From Arthrobacter sp. OY3WO11 (GTDB taxonomy: Bacteria > Actinomycetota > Actinomycetes > Actinomycetales > Micrococcaceae), in NCBI RefSeq assembly GCF_001641125.1, contig NZ_LWLP01000001.1:1839265-1903264 (forward strand): a stretch of DNA of 64,000 bases, in the 5' to 3' direction. The notes under the pieces are model-generated. The model was not told where the DNA came from. It worked only from the letters and a program-made list of their open reading frames with translations, and did not search any database. A program made the position numbers and the translations under genes. Of the stretch, positions 16,008 to 29,570 are shown in pieces. Each line of letters starts with the position of its first letter. Position 1 is the stretch's first letter.

Positions 16008-16787
16008 ATGACAGCTCCCGCACCAGACGTACTGCTTCCGGCGCTCCACAAGGCCGCCGCTGACCTGGCGGCCGACGTTGCCAGGTTCAGCGACTCTGAC
16101 GTACAGGCACCCTCTGCCCTGCCCGGCTGGACGAGGGGGCACGTGCTGGCCCATCTGACCGGAATTTCCAACGCCATGGCCCGGCAGCTTGAGTACGCGG
16201 CGCGCGGAGAGGCCGTGGAGCTTTACGACGGCGGCATGGAAGGCCGGAACAAGGCCATCGACATGGCAGCGGGCCACGATGCCGCCACCCACCTCGCGGA
16301 CCTCACCGCCGCACTGGACCGGGCGCTCAAGGCCTTCGACGCGCTGCCCGGCGTCAAGGATTCAGCGGCCAACCGGACCGGCTGGTACGCCCCCATCACC
16401 TTCCGCGGGGGCGTGGTCCTGGACGGCGGACTGGCGCTGTGGCGGGAACTGGTCATCCACGCGTCGGACCTGCTGACGGGGAGGGGCCCGGAAACCTGGA
16501 GCCGGCCGTTCTGCGAGCACCTTTTCGATTTCCTGGCGGCCCGGGTCCAGCCCGACGACAAGCTCGTGCTGCAGCCACTGGGGCTCCAGCCGGTCAGCAT
16601 TGGCAGCGGCAACCGGTCCACTGTCATCAGCGGCATGATCACCGATATCGCAGCGTGGCTCGCCGGCCGCGAGCCGACGCTGGGCAGCCTGAGGGCCTCG
16701 GCCGCGGCTGACGGCGTCAACCTGCCCGAGCTGCTGCCGTGGCCTTCCGGAACCCCCGCCGCCAGCAGGACCGACCCGAAGGGCTAA
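16008..16787 (+). CDS. Maleylpyruvate isomerase family mycothiol-dependent enzyme
   Basis: The 259-residue protein has the N-terminal DinB-like four-helix domain of mycothiol-dependent enzymes (SALPGWTRGHVLAHLTGISNAMARQLEYAARGE). Probable zinc ligands are His49 in the HVLAHL block and Glu147/His151 in WRELVIHASDLL, matching the H-E-H set of the Corynebacterium enzyme. A small C-terminal domain follows. The substrate is not evident; the family includes maleylpyruvate isomerases and mycothiol transferases used in detoxification. Mycothiol dependence fits an actinobacterium. It is convergent with ogt, their ends overlapping by 4 bases. Confidence 0.85.
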   Translation: MTAPAPDVLLPALHKAAADLAADVARFSDSDVQAPSALPGWTRGHVLAHLTGISNAMARQLEYAARGEAVELYDGGMEGRNKAIDMAAGHDAATHLADLTAALDRALKAFDALPGVKDSAANRTGWYAPITFRGGVVLDGGLALWRELVIHASDLLTGRGPETWSRPFCEHLFDFLAARVQPDDKLVLQPLGLQPVSIGSGNRSTVISGMITDIAAWLAGREPTLGSLRASAAADGVNLPELLPWPSGTPAASRTDPKG

Positions 16788-17278
16788 CCCGCTTCGCGCG
16801 CCAGCAGGCTCTGCTTGATGGGAAGCCCCCACCGGAAACCGCCCAGGGAGCCGTCAGTCCGGATCACCCTGTGGCAGGGCACAAACAGCGCGGCAGCATT
16901 GAAGGCACAGGCGCTGGCGGCTGCCCGCACGGCCCTGGGATTGCCGGCGAGCTCCGCGTACTGGGTATAGGTGACGGGCTGTCCCGGCCGCACCAGCCGC
17001 AGGACGTCCCAGGCGTGGACCCGGAAAGGTCCTGACAGCTGCCGCACGGGAACGCCCATCGCCGGCATCGGGTCACCGGCGTAGAAGGCTTCGACGGCGG
17101 AGGAGATTTCCCCCAGCCCGCTGACAGGTTCCAGCGTTCCGGGCCGGAGGGACGGATGGATCTGCCCGGTCAACTCACCAGGGTTGTCTGTCCATCCGCT
17201 GGAGATTACGACGCCGTCCTGGGCGAGGATGGTGAACGGACCGTCTGGGGTGGTCATCTGAAGCAGCTGGGCCTTCAT
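16784..17278 (-). CDS. ogt: Methylated-DNA--protein-cysteine S-methyltransferase
   Basis: Suicide repair protein that takes methyl groups from O6-methylguanine. The active site VPCHRVIRTDGSLGGFRWGLPIKQSLL is intact with Cys135 as acceptor, and the DNA-binding region AGNPRAVRAAASACAFNAAALF precedes it. I chose ATG 17278 (164 residues). It overlaps the stop of the adaA-alkA gene as ATGA, so the two are translationally coupled. The longer frame upstream belongs to that gene's other frame. Ends 4 bases inside the convergent gene. Confidence 0.93.
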   Translation of the reverse strand: MKAQLLQMTTPDGPFTILAQDGVVISSGWTDNPGELTGQIHPSLRPGTLEPVSGLGEISSAVEAFYAGDPMPAMGVPVRQLSGPFRVHAWDVLRLVRPGQPVTYTQYAELAGNPRAVRAAASACAFNAAALFVPCHRVIRTDGSLGGFRWGLPIKQSLLAREAG

Positions 17279-18792
17279 CGGTTCGCCTTCTCTGCTGGTC
17301 TGGGGTCTTGGTTCGTGGGTGCCGTTGCTGTGCGCCTGCGCGGACCGGACGCAGCCTGGGCTGCCGCCCGCCACAGGTGCATTGTGGCGTATGAGCGCCA
17401 GGGGCTGACTTCCCGGAAGTCCGGTGTGCACGCCGCGGTCCCGTCCCCGAGGGCACGGATCCCGTTCCGCACGGCTGCGTCGTTGGCCAGGAAAACATCC
17501 GGGGCACCGAGGATGCGCATGGCCAGGTATCCCGTGGTCCATGGTCCCACGCCGGGCAGCGGAAGCAGTTTGGCGGCCAGGCTTTCCGGGCTGTCTCCAT
17601 AGCCAAAGTCGAGCCCGCCGTCCGCCATAGCAGCAGCTGCGGCGAGGAGGGCCCCGATCCGCCGTTGGGGTCCGCGCAGGACCGCCGAGCCTCCGCCGGC
17701 GATTTCGGCCGGGGTGGGAAACATCCAGTCCAGCCCCTCGCCGGGGCTTCGGCTTGGACGTCCGACGGCGGCCAGCTGGGTGAGGGCGGTCCGCGCCGCT
17801 GCCACGGTAATCTGCTGCCCGGCCATGGCCCGGACCAGCATTTCCGCCGGATCCATGGCACCGGGCATCCTGATCCCCGGAGTGCCCGCAACTGCGGCAA
17901 CGAGCCTGGCATCCCCTGCCAGCGCACTGTCGATGGCCACAGGATCCGCGTCCAGGTCGAAGAGCCGACGCACCCGGCTCAACAGGGCCGGCAGGTCCCT
18001 AAGGTCCACCGCGCCGATGGTGAGGGTCAGCGGCCGGCCCGGAGCGCCGGCGTCGTAATCCACCCGGAACCTCGCATCACCCTGGGGCAGCCGCAGCGTG
18101 CGGGCATAAGACGTGGGCGTTCCCGCTTCGATCCCGGGGATGGCCCGGACGGCCAGGAAGGTGAAAACGCCGGGATTGAAAGGTTCACGGTAGGGCAGGT
18201 TGAGGGTGAGGGCGGTGGAGCCGGCGGAGGCTTTCGGATGCCTCGCGGTGCGGAGCGCGGTGGGAGTCATGCCAAAAACCTCCGCCATGGTTTCGTTGAA
18301 CTGCCGGACGCTGCTGAACCCGGCCGCAAAGGCGACGTCGGCGAGCTTCATGGAGGTGGAAACCAGGAGGGTCCGGGCAGTCTGCGCGCGGCCGGCCCGT
18401 GCAAGGGAGAGGGGTCCCGCGCCCAGCTCCTGGCTGAGGATGCGGTTGAGCTGGCGGGAGGAATAGCCCAGGCGGGCCGCCAGGCCATCGACGCCGTCCC
18501 TGGTGACCACGCCGTCACTGATCAGCCGCATGGCGCGCCCGGCAATATCCTGCCGGAGGTTCCAGGCGGGTGTCCCGGGAACCGCCTCCGGCAGGCAGCG
18601 CTTGCAGGCCCGGTAGCCGGCGTCGTGCGCTGCCGCGGAGGTTTCATAAAAGGTGACGTTGGAGGCTTTCGGAGTCCTGGCCGGGCAGGACGGACGGCAA
18701 TAGATGCCCGTGGTCCGGACGGCAGTGTAGAACTGCCCGTCGAACCGGGTGTCCCGGGCGTCGATCGCCCGGTAGCGCTGCCAGAAGTCCAT
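17275..18792 (-). CDS. AdaA-AlkA fusion: methylphosphotriester sensor/regulator with 3-methyladenine glycosylase
   Basis: 505-residue fusion. Residues 1-75 are the Ada zinc domain with Cys32, Cys36, Cys63 and Cys66 (IYCRPSCPART, RACKRCLPEA), which accepts a methyl from phosphotriesters and becomes an activator. Residues about 80-175 form the AraC-type helix-turn-helix (LGYSSRQLNRILSQELGAGPLSLARAGR, AFAAGFSSVRQFNETMAEVFGMTPTALR). The rest is AlkA: an N-terminal domain and the helix-hairpin-helix LPGVGPWTTGYLAMRILGAPDVFLANDAAV with the catalytic Asp. It thus senses alkylation, activates transcription and excises damaged bases. Start ATG 18792; an upstream frame exists but shows no family match. 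Confidence 0.93.
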   Translation of the reverse strand: MDFWQRYRAIDARDTRFDGQFYTAVRTTGIYCRPSCPARTPKASNVTFYETSAAAHDAGYRACKRCLPEAVPGTPAWNLRQDIAGRAMRLISDGVVTRDGVDGLAARLGYSSRQLNRILSQELGAGPLSLARAGRAQTARTLLVSTSMKLADVAFAAGFSSVRQFNETMAEVFGMTPTALRTARHPKASAGSTALTLNLPYREPFNPGVFTFLAVRAIPGIEAGTPTSYARTLRLPQGDARFRVDYDAGAPGRPLTLTIGAVDLRDLPALLSRVRRLFDLDADPVAIDSALAGDARLVAAVAGTPGIRMPGAMDPAEMLVRAMAGQQITVAAARTALTQLAAVGRPSRSPGEGLDWMFPTPAEIAGGGSAVLRGPQRRIGALLAAAAAMADGGLDFGYGDSPESLAAKLLPLPGVGPWTTGYLAMRILGAPDVFLANDAAVRNGIRALGDGTAACTPDFREVSPWRSYATMHLWRAAAQAASGPRRRTATAPTNQDPRPAEKANR

Positions 18793-18894
18793 TCCTCCAT
18801 CGTGCCAGCCCTCCCATGCCAGGGCTAGCGGAAATCGGACACGGCCGTGGCGCCTCCAACACCTGAATGGCGGGGCGGCGGCGCCGGCGTTGGA

Positions 18895-18900
18895 TAGAGT
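18895..18900 (+). promoter_or_regulatory. -10 element, leaderless promoter of the Mpg glycosylase
   Basis: TAGAGT then CTGGCC then ATG 18907 gives TAnnnT-N6-ATG. The 114-base gap to the divergent adaA-alkA gene is where an Ada-type operator would be expected; I could not pick one out. Confidence 0.5.
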
Positions 18901-18906
18901 CTGGCC

Positions 18907-19584
18907 ATGAGCACAAATCCGCTGACGGCCGGTCAGCCGCTGCGGGAGTTCCTTTCCGGAGACGCCCGCCAGCTGGCGCCCCTGCTGCTGGGCGCCGTCC
19001 TGACCCATGACTCCAGGGACGGTGCGGTATCGGTCCGGCTCACCGAAGTGGAGGCCTACCTGGGCCCCGAGGATTCCCTGCACCCGGATCCCGGATCACA
19101 CACCTACCGCGGTTCCACGCCCCGCAACGCACCCATGTTCGGCCCGGCCGGCCACCTGTACGTCTACTTCACCTACGGGATGCACCATTGCACGAACATC
19201 GTGTGCGGGCCTGAAGGCACGGCGTCCGCCCTGTTGCTGCGGGCAGGGGAGATCGTGGACGGGGTGGAGCTCGCCCGGCACCGGCGGACCACCTCCAAAG
19301 GCCCCTCCGATCTGGCGAAGGGGCCTGCCCGGCTGGCCAAGGCGTTGGGCCTGACGACGGCGGACAGCGGCCGTGATGCGCTGGCGCCGCCGTTCGGGCT
19401 GGTCCTTCCGTCCGGGCCGGCAGGGCCCGTGAGCTCCGGCCCGAGGGTCGGTGTCTCCGGCACAGGAGGAACGGACCAGTACTCGTGGCGCTTCTGGATC
19501 ACCGGCGACCCTACCGTCTCCCAGTACAAGGCAGCCAAGCCCCGGGGCGCCAAGCCGGATCCGGCAACGTTTCACGGGCGTTAA
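18907..19584 (+). CDS. DNA-3-methyladenine glycosylase (Mpg/AAG family)
   Basis: 225-residue AAG-type glycosylase that removes 3-methyladenine, hypoxanthine and related bases. The catalytic region VRLTEVEAYLGPEDSLHPDPG is intact, followed by HTYRGSTPRNAPMFGPAGHLYVYFTYGMHHCTNIVCGPEG, the family's DNA-intercalating block. It is divergent from adaA-alkA-ogt, so three alkylation repair activities share one intergenic region. The M. tuberculosis homologue (Rv1688) also lies next to tyrS. Confidence 0.93.
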   Translation: MSTNPLTAGQPLREFLSGDARQLAPLLLGAVLTHDSRDGAVSVRLTEVEAYLGPEDSLHPDPGSHTYRGSTPRNAPMFGPAGHLYVYFTYGMHHCTNIVCGPEGTASALLLRAGEIVDGVELARHRRTTSKGPSDLAKGPARLAKALGLTTADSGRDALAPPFGLVLPSGPAGPVSSGPRVGVSGTGGTDQYSWRFWITGDPTVSQYKAAKPRGAKPDPATFHGR

Positions 19585-19596
19585 CGGAAATGGTTG

Positions 19597-19602
19597 TAGA
19601 AT
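19597..19602 (+). promoter_or_regulatory. -10 element upstream of the HelD-like gene
   Basis: TAGAAT lies about 35 bases before ATG 19637, so the transcript would have a short leader that includes the AGGGGA ribosome binding site at 19624-19629. No good -35 is seen. No obvious rifamycin-associated inverted repeat (GGGGCTTGC-type) is visible. Confidence 0.4.
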
Positions 19603-19636
19603 GGTAGGTCTGTCTTTTGCGATAGGGGAACGTTAG

Positions 19637-21865
19637 ATGCTCGACGCCGATTTGGCCCACGAACGCGACTATGTAGCCGGCTTGTACGCACGGCTGGAAG
19701 AGCTGCGCGAGGAAAAGCGCCGCCAGCTGGCGCAGGTCCGCCGGGCCGGGGCTGTGGGCACCATGCAGAACGTCTCCGAGCGCGACGCTTTCGCTGCTCT
19801 CTACGAGGACCGGCTGGCCCAGCTGGATGCGGTGGATGACCGGCTGGTCTTCGGCCGGCTGGACCTTGACTCCGGCGAAGCGCAGTACATCGGCCGCATT
19901 GGCCTCACCACCGAGGACCTGCAACGGCTCATGGTGGACTGGCGCGCGCCCGAGGCCGGCCACTTCTACCAGGCCACGGCCTTTGACCGGCAGGGTGTGC
20001 GCCGCCGCCGCCACCTGATCCTGCAGGGCCGTGAGGTCAAGGCCATTGAGGATGACGTCCTTGACGCCGGGATGCTGGCCGACAACGAATCCCTGCAGGG
20101 CGAAGGCGCCCTCCTCGCTGCCCTGAACTCCAAACGCACCGGCCGGATGTCCGACATTGTCAGCACCATCCAGTCCGAGCAGGACCGCATCATCCGGTCA
20201 TCAATCTCCGGGGCGCTGGTGGTGCAGGGCGGACCCGGCACCGGCAAGACTGCCGTGGCCCTCCATCGTGCGGCCTACCTGCTTTATACCCACCGCGACC
20301 GCCTCAAGACCGCCGGCGTGCTGCTGGTGGGCCCGTCGTCGTCGTTTATGAAGTACATCGAAAGGGTGCTGCCCTCCCTGGGCGAGACCGGCGTCGTGAT
20401 GGCCAGCGTGGGACGCCTCATGCCCGGCATCCATGCCGTGCCGGAACCTGACGCCGACGTTGCTGCCATCAAGGGCCGCCTGGACATGGCAACCGTGGTG
20501 GCCAACGCCGTGGCCAACCGCCAGCGGATTCCCGCGGAAGACCGCATCCTGGAGGTCGACGGCCGCAGGCTGGTGCTGACGCCGCGCCAGGTCCGCCGTG
20601 CCCGCGAGCGTGCCCGCTCCACCGGCAAGCCGCACAACGAGGCGCGCGTGACGTTCGTCAAGATCCTGCTCCGCGAACTCACAGAACAGATGACCGAGCT
20701 GGTGGAAGCCGGGAACATCGGCAACAACGCAGACCGCTCCTACTTGGCGGAGGATGTCCGTTCCGCACGGGATGTACGGATTGCCCTTAACCTCTGCTGG
20801 ATGCCCATGACGCCGGAGAAGCTGATCTCCGAGCTCTTCAGCAAACCGGCCGTGCTCGAATTCTGCACACCGAATATGTCTCCAGGTGAGCGGGCACTGC
20901 TGCAGCGCCCCGCCGACGCCCCCTGGACCGAGTCCGATGTGCCGCTGCTGGACGAGGCCGCCGAGCTGCTCGGCGAACTGGACCCGGCCGCGGGGCGTGG
21001 ACTTGCCCAGCAGGAGCACGACCGTGCCCGCGATCTTGCCAACGCCAAGCAGACCCTGGTGAACATGCAGGCGGCAGGGGTGGACCCGTTGATGTCCGCA
21101 GAGGAACTGGCCGAACAGAACCAGGAGCAGGAAACGCGGCAAACCGCCGCAGAGCGAGCCACCAGCGACCGCACCTGGGCATTTGGCCACATCGTGGTGG
21201 ATGAGGCTCAGGAACTTTCACCCATGCAGTGGCGCCTGCTGGTCCGCCGCTGCCCCCTGAAATCCTTCACCATTGTGGGGGACATCGCGCAGACCAGCTC
21301 GGTGGCCGGCGCCAATTCCTGGCAGGGAGCGCTCGCCCCCATGTTCGGGGACCGCTGGCAGTTGGAGGAGCTGACGGTGAACTACCGGACGCCGTCCCAG
21401 ATCGCCGAAGCCGCCGTCCGGATGGCCAACGCGGCGGGGCTGGTGGTCTCAGCGCCCAAGGCCGTCCGCGAAGGGCGCTGGTCGCCTGTCATCGATGAGG
21501 TGGATCCCGGCCAGGTAGTCAGCCGCCTGGTTGAGGTCCTGCCGGAGGAACTGGATGCGCTCGACGGCGGCCTGCTCGCCGTCATTGCTGACGGACACTT
21601 CCTGCCGGAAGCCACCGCCGCCCTGCGCGCCGCCCATGGGCGCCGGGTGGGCACGGGTGCCGGCAGCTACGAGCAGGACATCGTGGTGATCAGCCCCCGC
21701 GAAGCCAAGGGGCTGGAGTTCGATGGCGTCGTAGTGCTTGAGCCGTCCATGATGCTGAACCATGAGCACGGCAAAGTGGGGGACCTGTACGTCGCGATGA
21801 CCCGGGCCACCCAGCGGCTCCGGCTGATTGCCTCGGAACCGGTGCCAGCGGGGATCAAGCGCTGA
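19637..21865 (+). CDS. HelD/HelR-type RNA polymerase-associated superfamily 1 ATPase
   Basis: 742-residue UvrD-like ATPase. The N-terminal antiparallel coiled coil (residues 5-75, rich in ARLEELREEKRRQLAQVRRA) is the part that in HelD enters the RNA polymerase secondary channel. Walker A is VVQGGPGTGKTAVALHRAAYLL near residue 198, Walker B IVVDEAQELSPMQWRLL near 520. Motifs FTIVGDIAQTS, VNYRTPSQIAEAAVRMA and VISPREAKGLEFDGVVVLEP are present, with VAMTRATQRL at the end. Actinobacterial HelR proteins free stalled polymerase and can lower rifampicin sensitivity. It ends 33 bases before tyrS. Confidence 0.88.
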   Translation: MLDADLAHERDYVAGLYARLEELREEKRRQLAQVRRAGAVGTMQNVSERDAFAALYEDRLAQLDAVDDRLVFGRLDLDSGEAQYIGRIGLTTEDLQRLMVDWRAPEAGHFYQATAFDRQGVRRRRHLILQGREVKAIEDDVLDAGMLADNESLQGEGALLAALNSKRTGRMSDIVSTIQSEQDRIIRSSISGALVVQGGPGTGKTAVALHRAAYLLYTHRDRLKTAGVLLVGPSSSFMKYIERVLPSLGETGVVMASVGRLMPGIHAVPEPDADVAAIKGRLDMATVVANAVANRQRIPAEDRILEVDGRRLVLTPRQVRRARERARSTGKPHNEARVTFVKILLRELTEQMTELVEAGNIGNNADRSYLAEDVRSARDVRIALNLCWMPMTPEKLISELFSKPAVLEFCTPNMSPGERALLQRPADAPWTESDVPLLDEAAELLGELDPAAGRGLAQQEHDRARDLANAKQTLVNMQAAGVDPLMSAEELAEQNQEQETRQTAAERATSDRTWAFGHIVVDEAQELSPMQWRLLVRRCPLKSFTIVGDIAQTSSVAGANSWQGALAPMFGDRWQLEELTVNYRTPSQIAEAAVRMANAAGLVVSAPKAVREGRWSPVIDEVDPGQVVSRLVEVLPEELDALDGGLLAVIADGHFLPEATAALRAAHGRRVGTGAGSYEQDIVVISPREAKGLEFDGVVVLEPSMMLNHEHGKVGDLYVAMTRATQRLRLIASEPVPAGIKR

Positions 21866-21885
21866 TCCGGCGCGCCGCATACTGC

Positions 21886-21891
21886 TAACTT
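21886..21891 (+). promoter_or_regulatory. -10 element before tyrS
   Basis: TAACTT is followed by seven bases and GTG 21899, close to the leaderless spacing. AGAAGG inside those bases could alternatively act as a weak ribosome binding site. No T-box leader is present. Confidence 0.4.
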
Positions 21892-21898
21892 AGAAGGC

Positions 21899-23212
21899 GT
21901 GCCAGAACTTATCAGCCTCGAATCGCAGCAGAACGACCCCACTTTTGCCAACATTTGGCAGGAACTGAAGTGGCGTGGACTTGTCCACGTCTCCACCGAC
22001 GAGGCAGAGCTTGAAAAACTCCTCGCCGGCGGACCGGTTACGTACTATTGCGGGTTCGATCCCACTGCGCCGAGCCTGCACCTGGGAAACCTGGTCCAGC
22101 TGCTCGTTATGCGGCGGCTGCAGCTGGCCGGCCACAAGCCCCTCGGGCTCGTGGGTGGTTCAACCGGCATGATCGGCGACCCCCGTCCCACGGCCGAGCG
22201 CACGTTGAACACCAAGGACACCGTGGCCGAGTGGGTGGGCTACCTCCAGGCGCAGGTCCGGCGCTTCCTCAGCTTTGAGGGTGACAACGCAGCGCAGATG
22301 GTCAACAACCTGGACTGGACGGCGCCGCTGAGCGCCATCGATTTCCTGCGCGACGTGGGCAAGCACTTCCGTGTGGGGACGATGCTCCGCAAAGACGCGG
22401 TGGCCTCACGGCTGAGCTCGGATGAGGGCATCAGCTACACCGAGTTCAGCTACCAGATCCTCCAGGGGATGGACTACCTCCAGCTCTACCGGGATTACGG
22501 CTGCATGCTGCAGACCGGCGGCTCGGACCAGTGGGGCAACCTCACCAGCGGCACGGAGTTGATCCGCAAGGTGGAGGGCAAGAGCGTCCACGCCCTCGGG
22601 ACCCCATTGATCACCAACGCGGACGGCACGAAGTTCGGCAAGAGCGAGGGCAACGCCATCTGGCTGGACGCCGGCATGTGCAGCCCCTACGCCTTCTACC
22701 AGTTCTGGGTCAACACGGCGGACGCTGACGTTGTGGACCGGCTGAAGGTCTTCACCTTCCTTACCAGGGCCGAAATCGAGGAGCTTTCCGTTGCTGTGGC
22801 TGAACGGCCGTTCGCCCGTGAAGGCCAGCGGAGGCTTGCCTACGAGGTGACGTCCCTTGTTCACGGTGTGGAAGCCACGGAGAAGGTCATCGCGGCATCC
22901 GCCGCACTTTTCGGGAACGGTGACCTGACCGCACTGGACAAGCCCACGCTCCAGGCGGCAACCTCCGAGCTTCCCTTTGCCACTGTGCAGGTGGACGAGA
23001 TGGGCATTGTGGACCTGCTCGTTGCTTCCGGCCTGTCCGACAGCAAGTCGGCGGCCAGGCGCACCGTTGGTGAGGGCGGGGCGTACGTCAACAACGAGAA
23101 GGTGTCCGACCCCGAAGCTGTCATTCCAGAGTCCGAACTGCTGCATGGGCAGTACCTGCTTCTGCGCCGCGGAAAGAAGAACCTGGCCACCGTGGAGGTC
23201 CTGGTTCCCTAG
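21899..23212 (+). CDS. tyrS: Tyrosine--tRNA ligase
   Basis: 437-residue class I synthetase charging tRNA-Tyr. The HIGH-type motif is PSLHLGNLVQL near residue 60. The tyrosine-binding QILQGMDYLQLYRDYGCMLQTGGSDQWGN block and the KMSKS-type KFGKSEGN are present. A C-terminal S4 RNA-binding domain (VDLLVASGLSDSKSAARRTVGEGGAYVNNEKV) ends the chain. GTG 21899 is taken as start because the family N-terminus begins here. The rRNA promoter region follows. Confidence 0.96.
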   Translation: MPELISLESQQNDPTFANIWQELKWRGLVHVSTDEAELEKLLAGGPVTYYCGFDPTAPSLHLGNLVQLLVMRRLQLAGHKPLGLVGGSTGMIGDPRPTAERTLNTKDTVAEWVGYLQAQVRRFLSFEGDNAAQMVNNLDWTAPLSAIDFLRDVGKHFRVGTMLRKDAVASRLSSDEGISYTEFSYQILQGMDYLQLYRDYGCMLQTGGSDQWGNLTSGTELIRKVEGKSVHALGTPLITNADGTKFGKSEGNAIWLDAGMCSPYAFYQFWVNTADADVVDRLKVFTFLTRAEIEELSVAVAERPFAREGQRRLAYEVTSLVHGVEATEKVIAASAALFGNGDLTALDKPTLQAATSELPFATVQVDEMGIVDLLVASGLSDSKSAARRTVGEGGAYVNNEKVSDPEAVIPESELLHGQYLLLRRGKKNLATVEVLVP

Positions 23213-23261
23213 GCTCTTCCGCCGCTTCACAAAGCCCCCAGCACGCTCCTCCGCAGCCGAC

Positions 23262-23290
23262 TTGCACGGCCGCGGGGGAGCGTGTAATGT
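23262..23290 (+). promoter_or_regulatory. rRNA operon promoter
   Basis: TTGCAC (23262-23267) and TAATGT (23285-23290) are separated by exactly 17 bases, a near-ideal housekeeping sigma promoter. Transcription would start near 23297, giving a pre-16S leader of about 430 nucleotides. The 50 bases between tyrS and the -35 show no coding capacity. Confidence 0.75.
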
Positions 23291-23725
23291 TTTCTGAGTC
23301 GCCGCCGCTGAAGCGGAAAAATAGCGACAAACCCCCACCAAAAAGTGAAGCAACTTCAGCATGTGCGGAAGCGCAGAACGAAGAAATGCTTCACTTTATG
23401 ATGGGCGGATTCATTCCACAGAGTGAATTCCGGGAAAACAACCGGATTTGCAAAGTGAAAATGAATGAAATAAGATTGAAACATCGCAGCGAAGAAATAC
23501 GAAATAAGAATTCGTGGAAATGAATTGTTTCGGGAATATTCGAATGTGTCTGTTGTTTGAGAACTCAATAGTGTGCCAAGTTTGTTGATACCAATTGTTT
23601 TATTGATTGGTTGTTTTGGCTGGGCCTGTCCACCCCGTGGATTGGGTCTGGTTTTTACAGCTGGTTTCAAATTTTGTGCAGCCTTTTTGTCCCGTTTTCC
23701 CGGGGCTGGGGGTTGTGTCTGTTCT
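23291..23725 (+). other. rRNA leader with hairpin, boxA-like motif and pre-16S processing stem
   Basis: AT-richer than its surroundings and without a credible gene. AAAGTGAAGCA at 23342-23352 pairs perfectly with TGCTTCACTTT at 23387-23397. TTGTTTGAGAACT at 23553-23565 recurs before 23S (25623-25635) and probably belongs to the antitermination/processing signal. CAATAGTGTGCCAA at 23566-23579 pairs with 25460-25473 in the spacer (one G-U), enclosing 16S in a stem that RNase III would cut. Confidence 0.7.
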
Positions 23726-28893
<5,168 letters not shown>

Positions 28894-29129
28894 ACACACT
28901 CTTTTCGTGAACGGATTCAAAAGACGTTCACACCAGGAAAGGGTAAAAAGATAAACAAGACTGCTTGCGTCCACTATGTGGTTCCCAACCAACAAACCCG
29001 CCACGGGCATGTTGCGTCAGGGAACATAACTGAATAACAACACCACACTGCCCCAACAAGGGCAGAGGAACATGTTGTAACCACACAAAACTTCCCACCC
29101 GGGCCCACCAGCCCGGGACGGGTAAAAAG
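28894..29129 (+). other. 23S-5S spacer with pre-23S processing arm
   Basis: TGCTTGCGTCCACTATGTGG at 28962-28981 continues to 28983 and pairs over 22 positions with 25631-25652 (two G-U pairs), bringing the 23S ends together for RNase III. The remainder is low-complexity spacer with no gene. Confidence 0.7.
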
Positions 29130-29247
29130 GTTACGGCGGTCATAGCGTGGGGGAAACGCCCGGTCCCATTCCGAACCCGGAAGCTAAGACCCACAGCGCC
29201 GATGGTACTGCACCCGGGAGGGTGTGGGAGAGTAGGTCACCGCCGGA
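29130..29247 (+). rRNA. 5S ribosomal RNA
   Basis: About 118 nt from GTTACGGCGGTCATAGCG to the complementary 3' arm CACCGCCGGAC, with the conserved CCGAACCCGGAAGCTAAG loop. Third gene of the rRNA operon in standard order. Confidence 0.95.
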
Positions 29248-29257
29248 CACACATTAG

Positions 29258-29296
29258 AGTAGGGCCCTGACAACAAAGTCAGGGCCCTACTGCTTT
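29258..29296 (+). terminator. rRNA operon terminator
   Basis: A perfect 14-bp stem (29258-29271 with 29278-29291), loop AACAAA, followed by GCTTT. It ends the rrn transcript just before the repeat array. Confidence 0.9.
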
Positions 29297-29310
29297 AACC
29301 ACACCCGGGA

Positions 29311-29560
29311 CCCCCGCACTTGATACACCCTTTCCCGGCATCCCCTCCCACTCAATGCCGGCCCCCCGCGGACCCTCTCCCACTTGATGCCGCCCCCGGC
29401 GGACCCTCTCCCACTTGATGCCGCCCCCGGCGGACCCTCTTCCACTTAATGCCGCCCCCCGGGCGATCCTCTTCCACTTAATGCCGGCCCCCGGGCGATC
29501 CTCTCTCAGTAGATGCCGCTTTCCGGACGATCCTCTCCCACTTCCTGCCGGCAATAACCC
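29311..29560 (+). repeat. Eight forward units of a 31-32 bp repeat
   Basis: The motif CACTTGATGC (with variants) begins at 29317, 29349, 29381, 29412, 29443, 29475, 29507 and 29539. Spacings are 32, 32, 31, 31, 32, 32 and 32 bases. Each unit combines a conserved core, CTCTCCCACTTGATGC, with a variable GC-rich half that is often self-complementary (CCGCCCCCGGCGG, CCCGGG). The period equals about three turns of B-DNA. There is no gene in the 570 bases between the rrn terminator and the next CDS. Confidence 0.85.
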
Positions 29561-29570
29561 CCCCCACCCC

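Noticed and set aside
23287..23523. 78-codon ORF before 16S
   Set aside because: Lies in the rRNA leader downstream of a strong promoter, has AT-rich non-host codon use, and contains the leader hairpin.
29279..29554. 91-codon minus-strand ORF with GIKWE-like repeats
   Set aside because: It is only a translation of the DNA repeats. The 31-32 base period is not a multiple of three in most units, so the peptide pattern drifts; no ribosome site.
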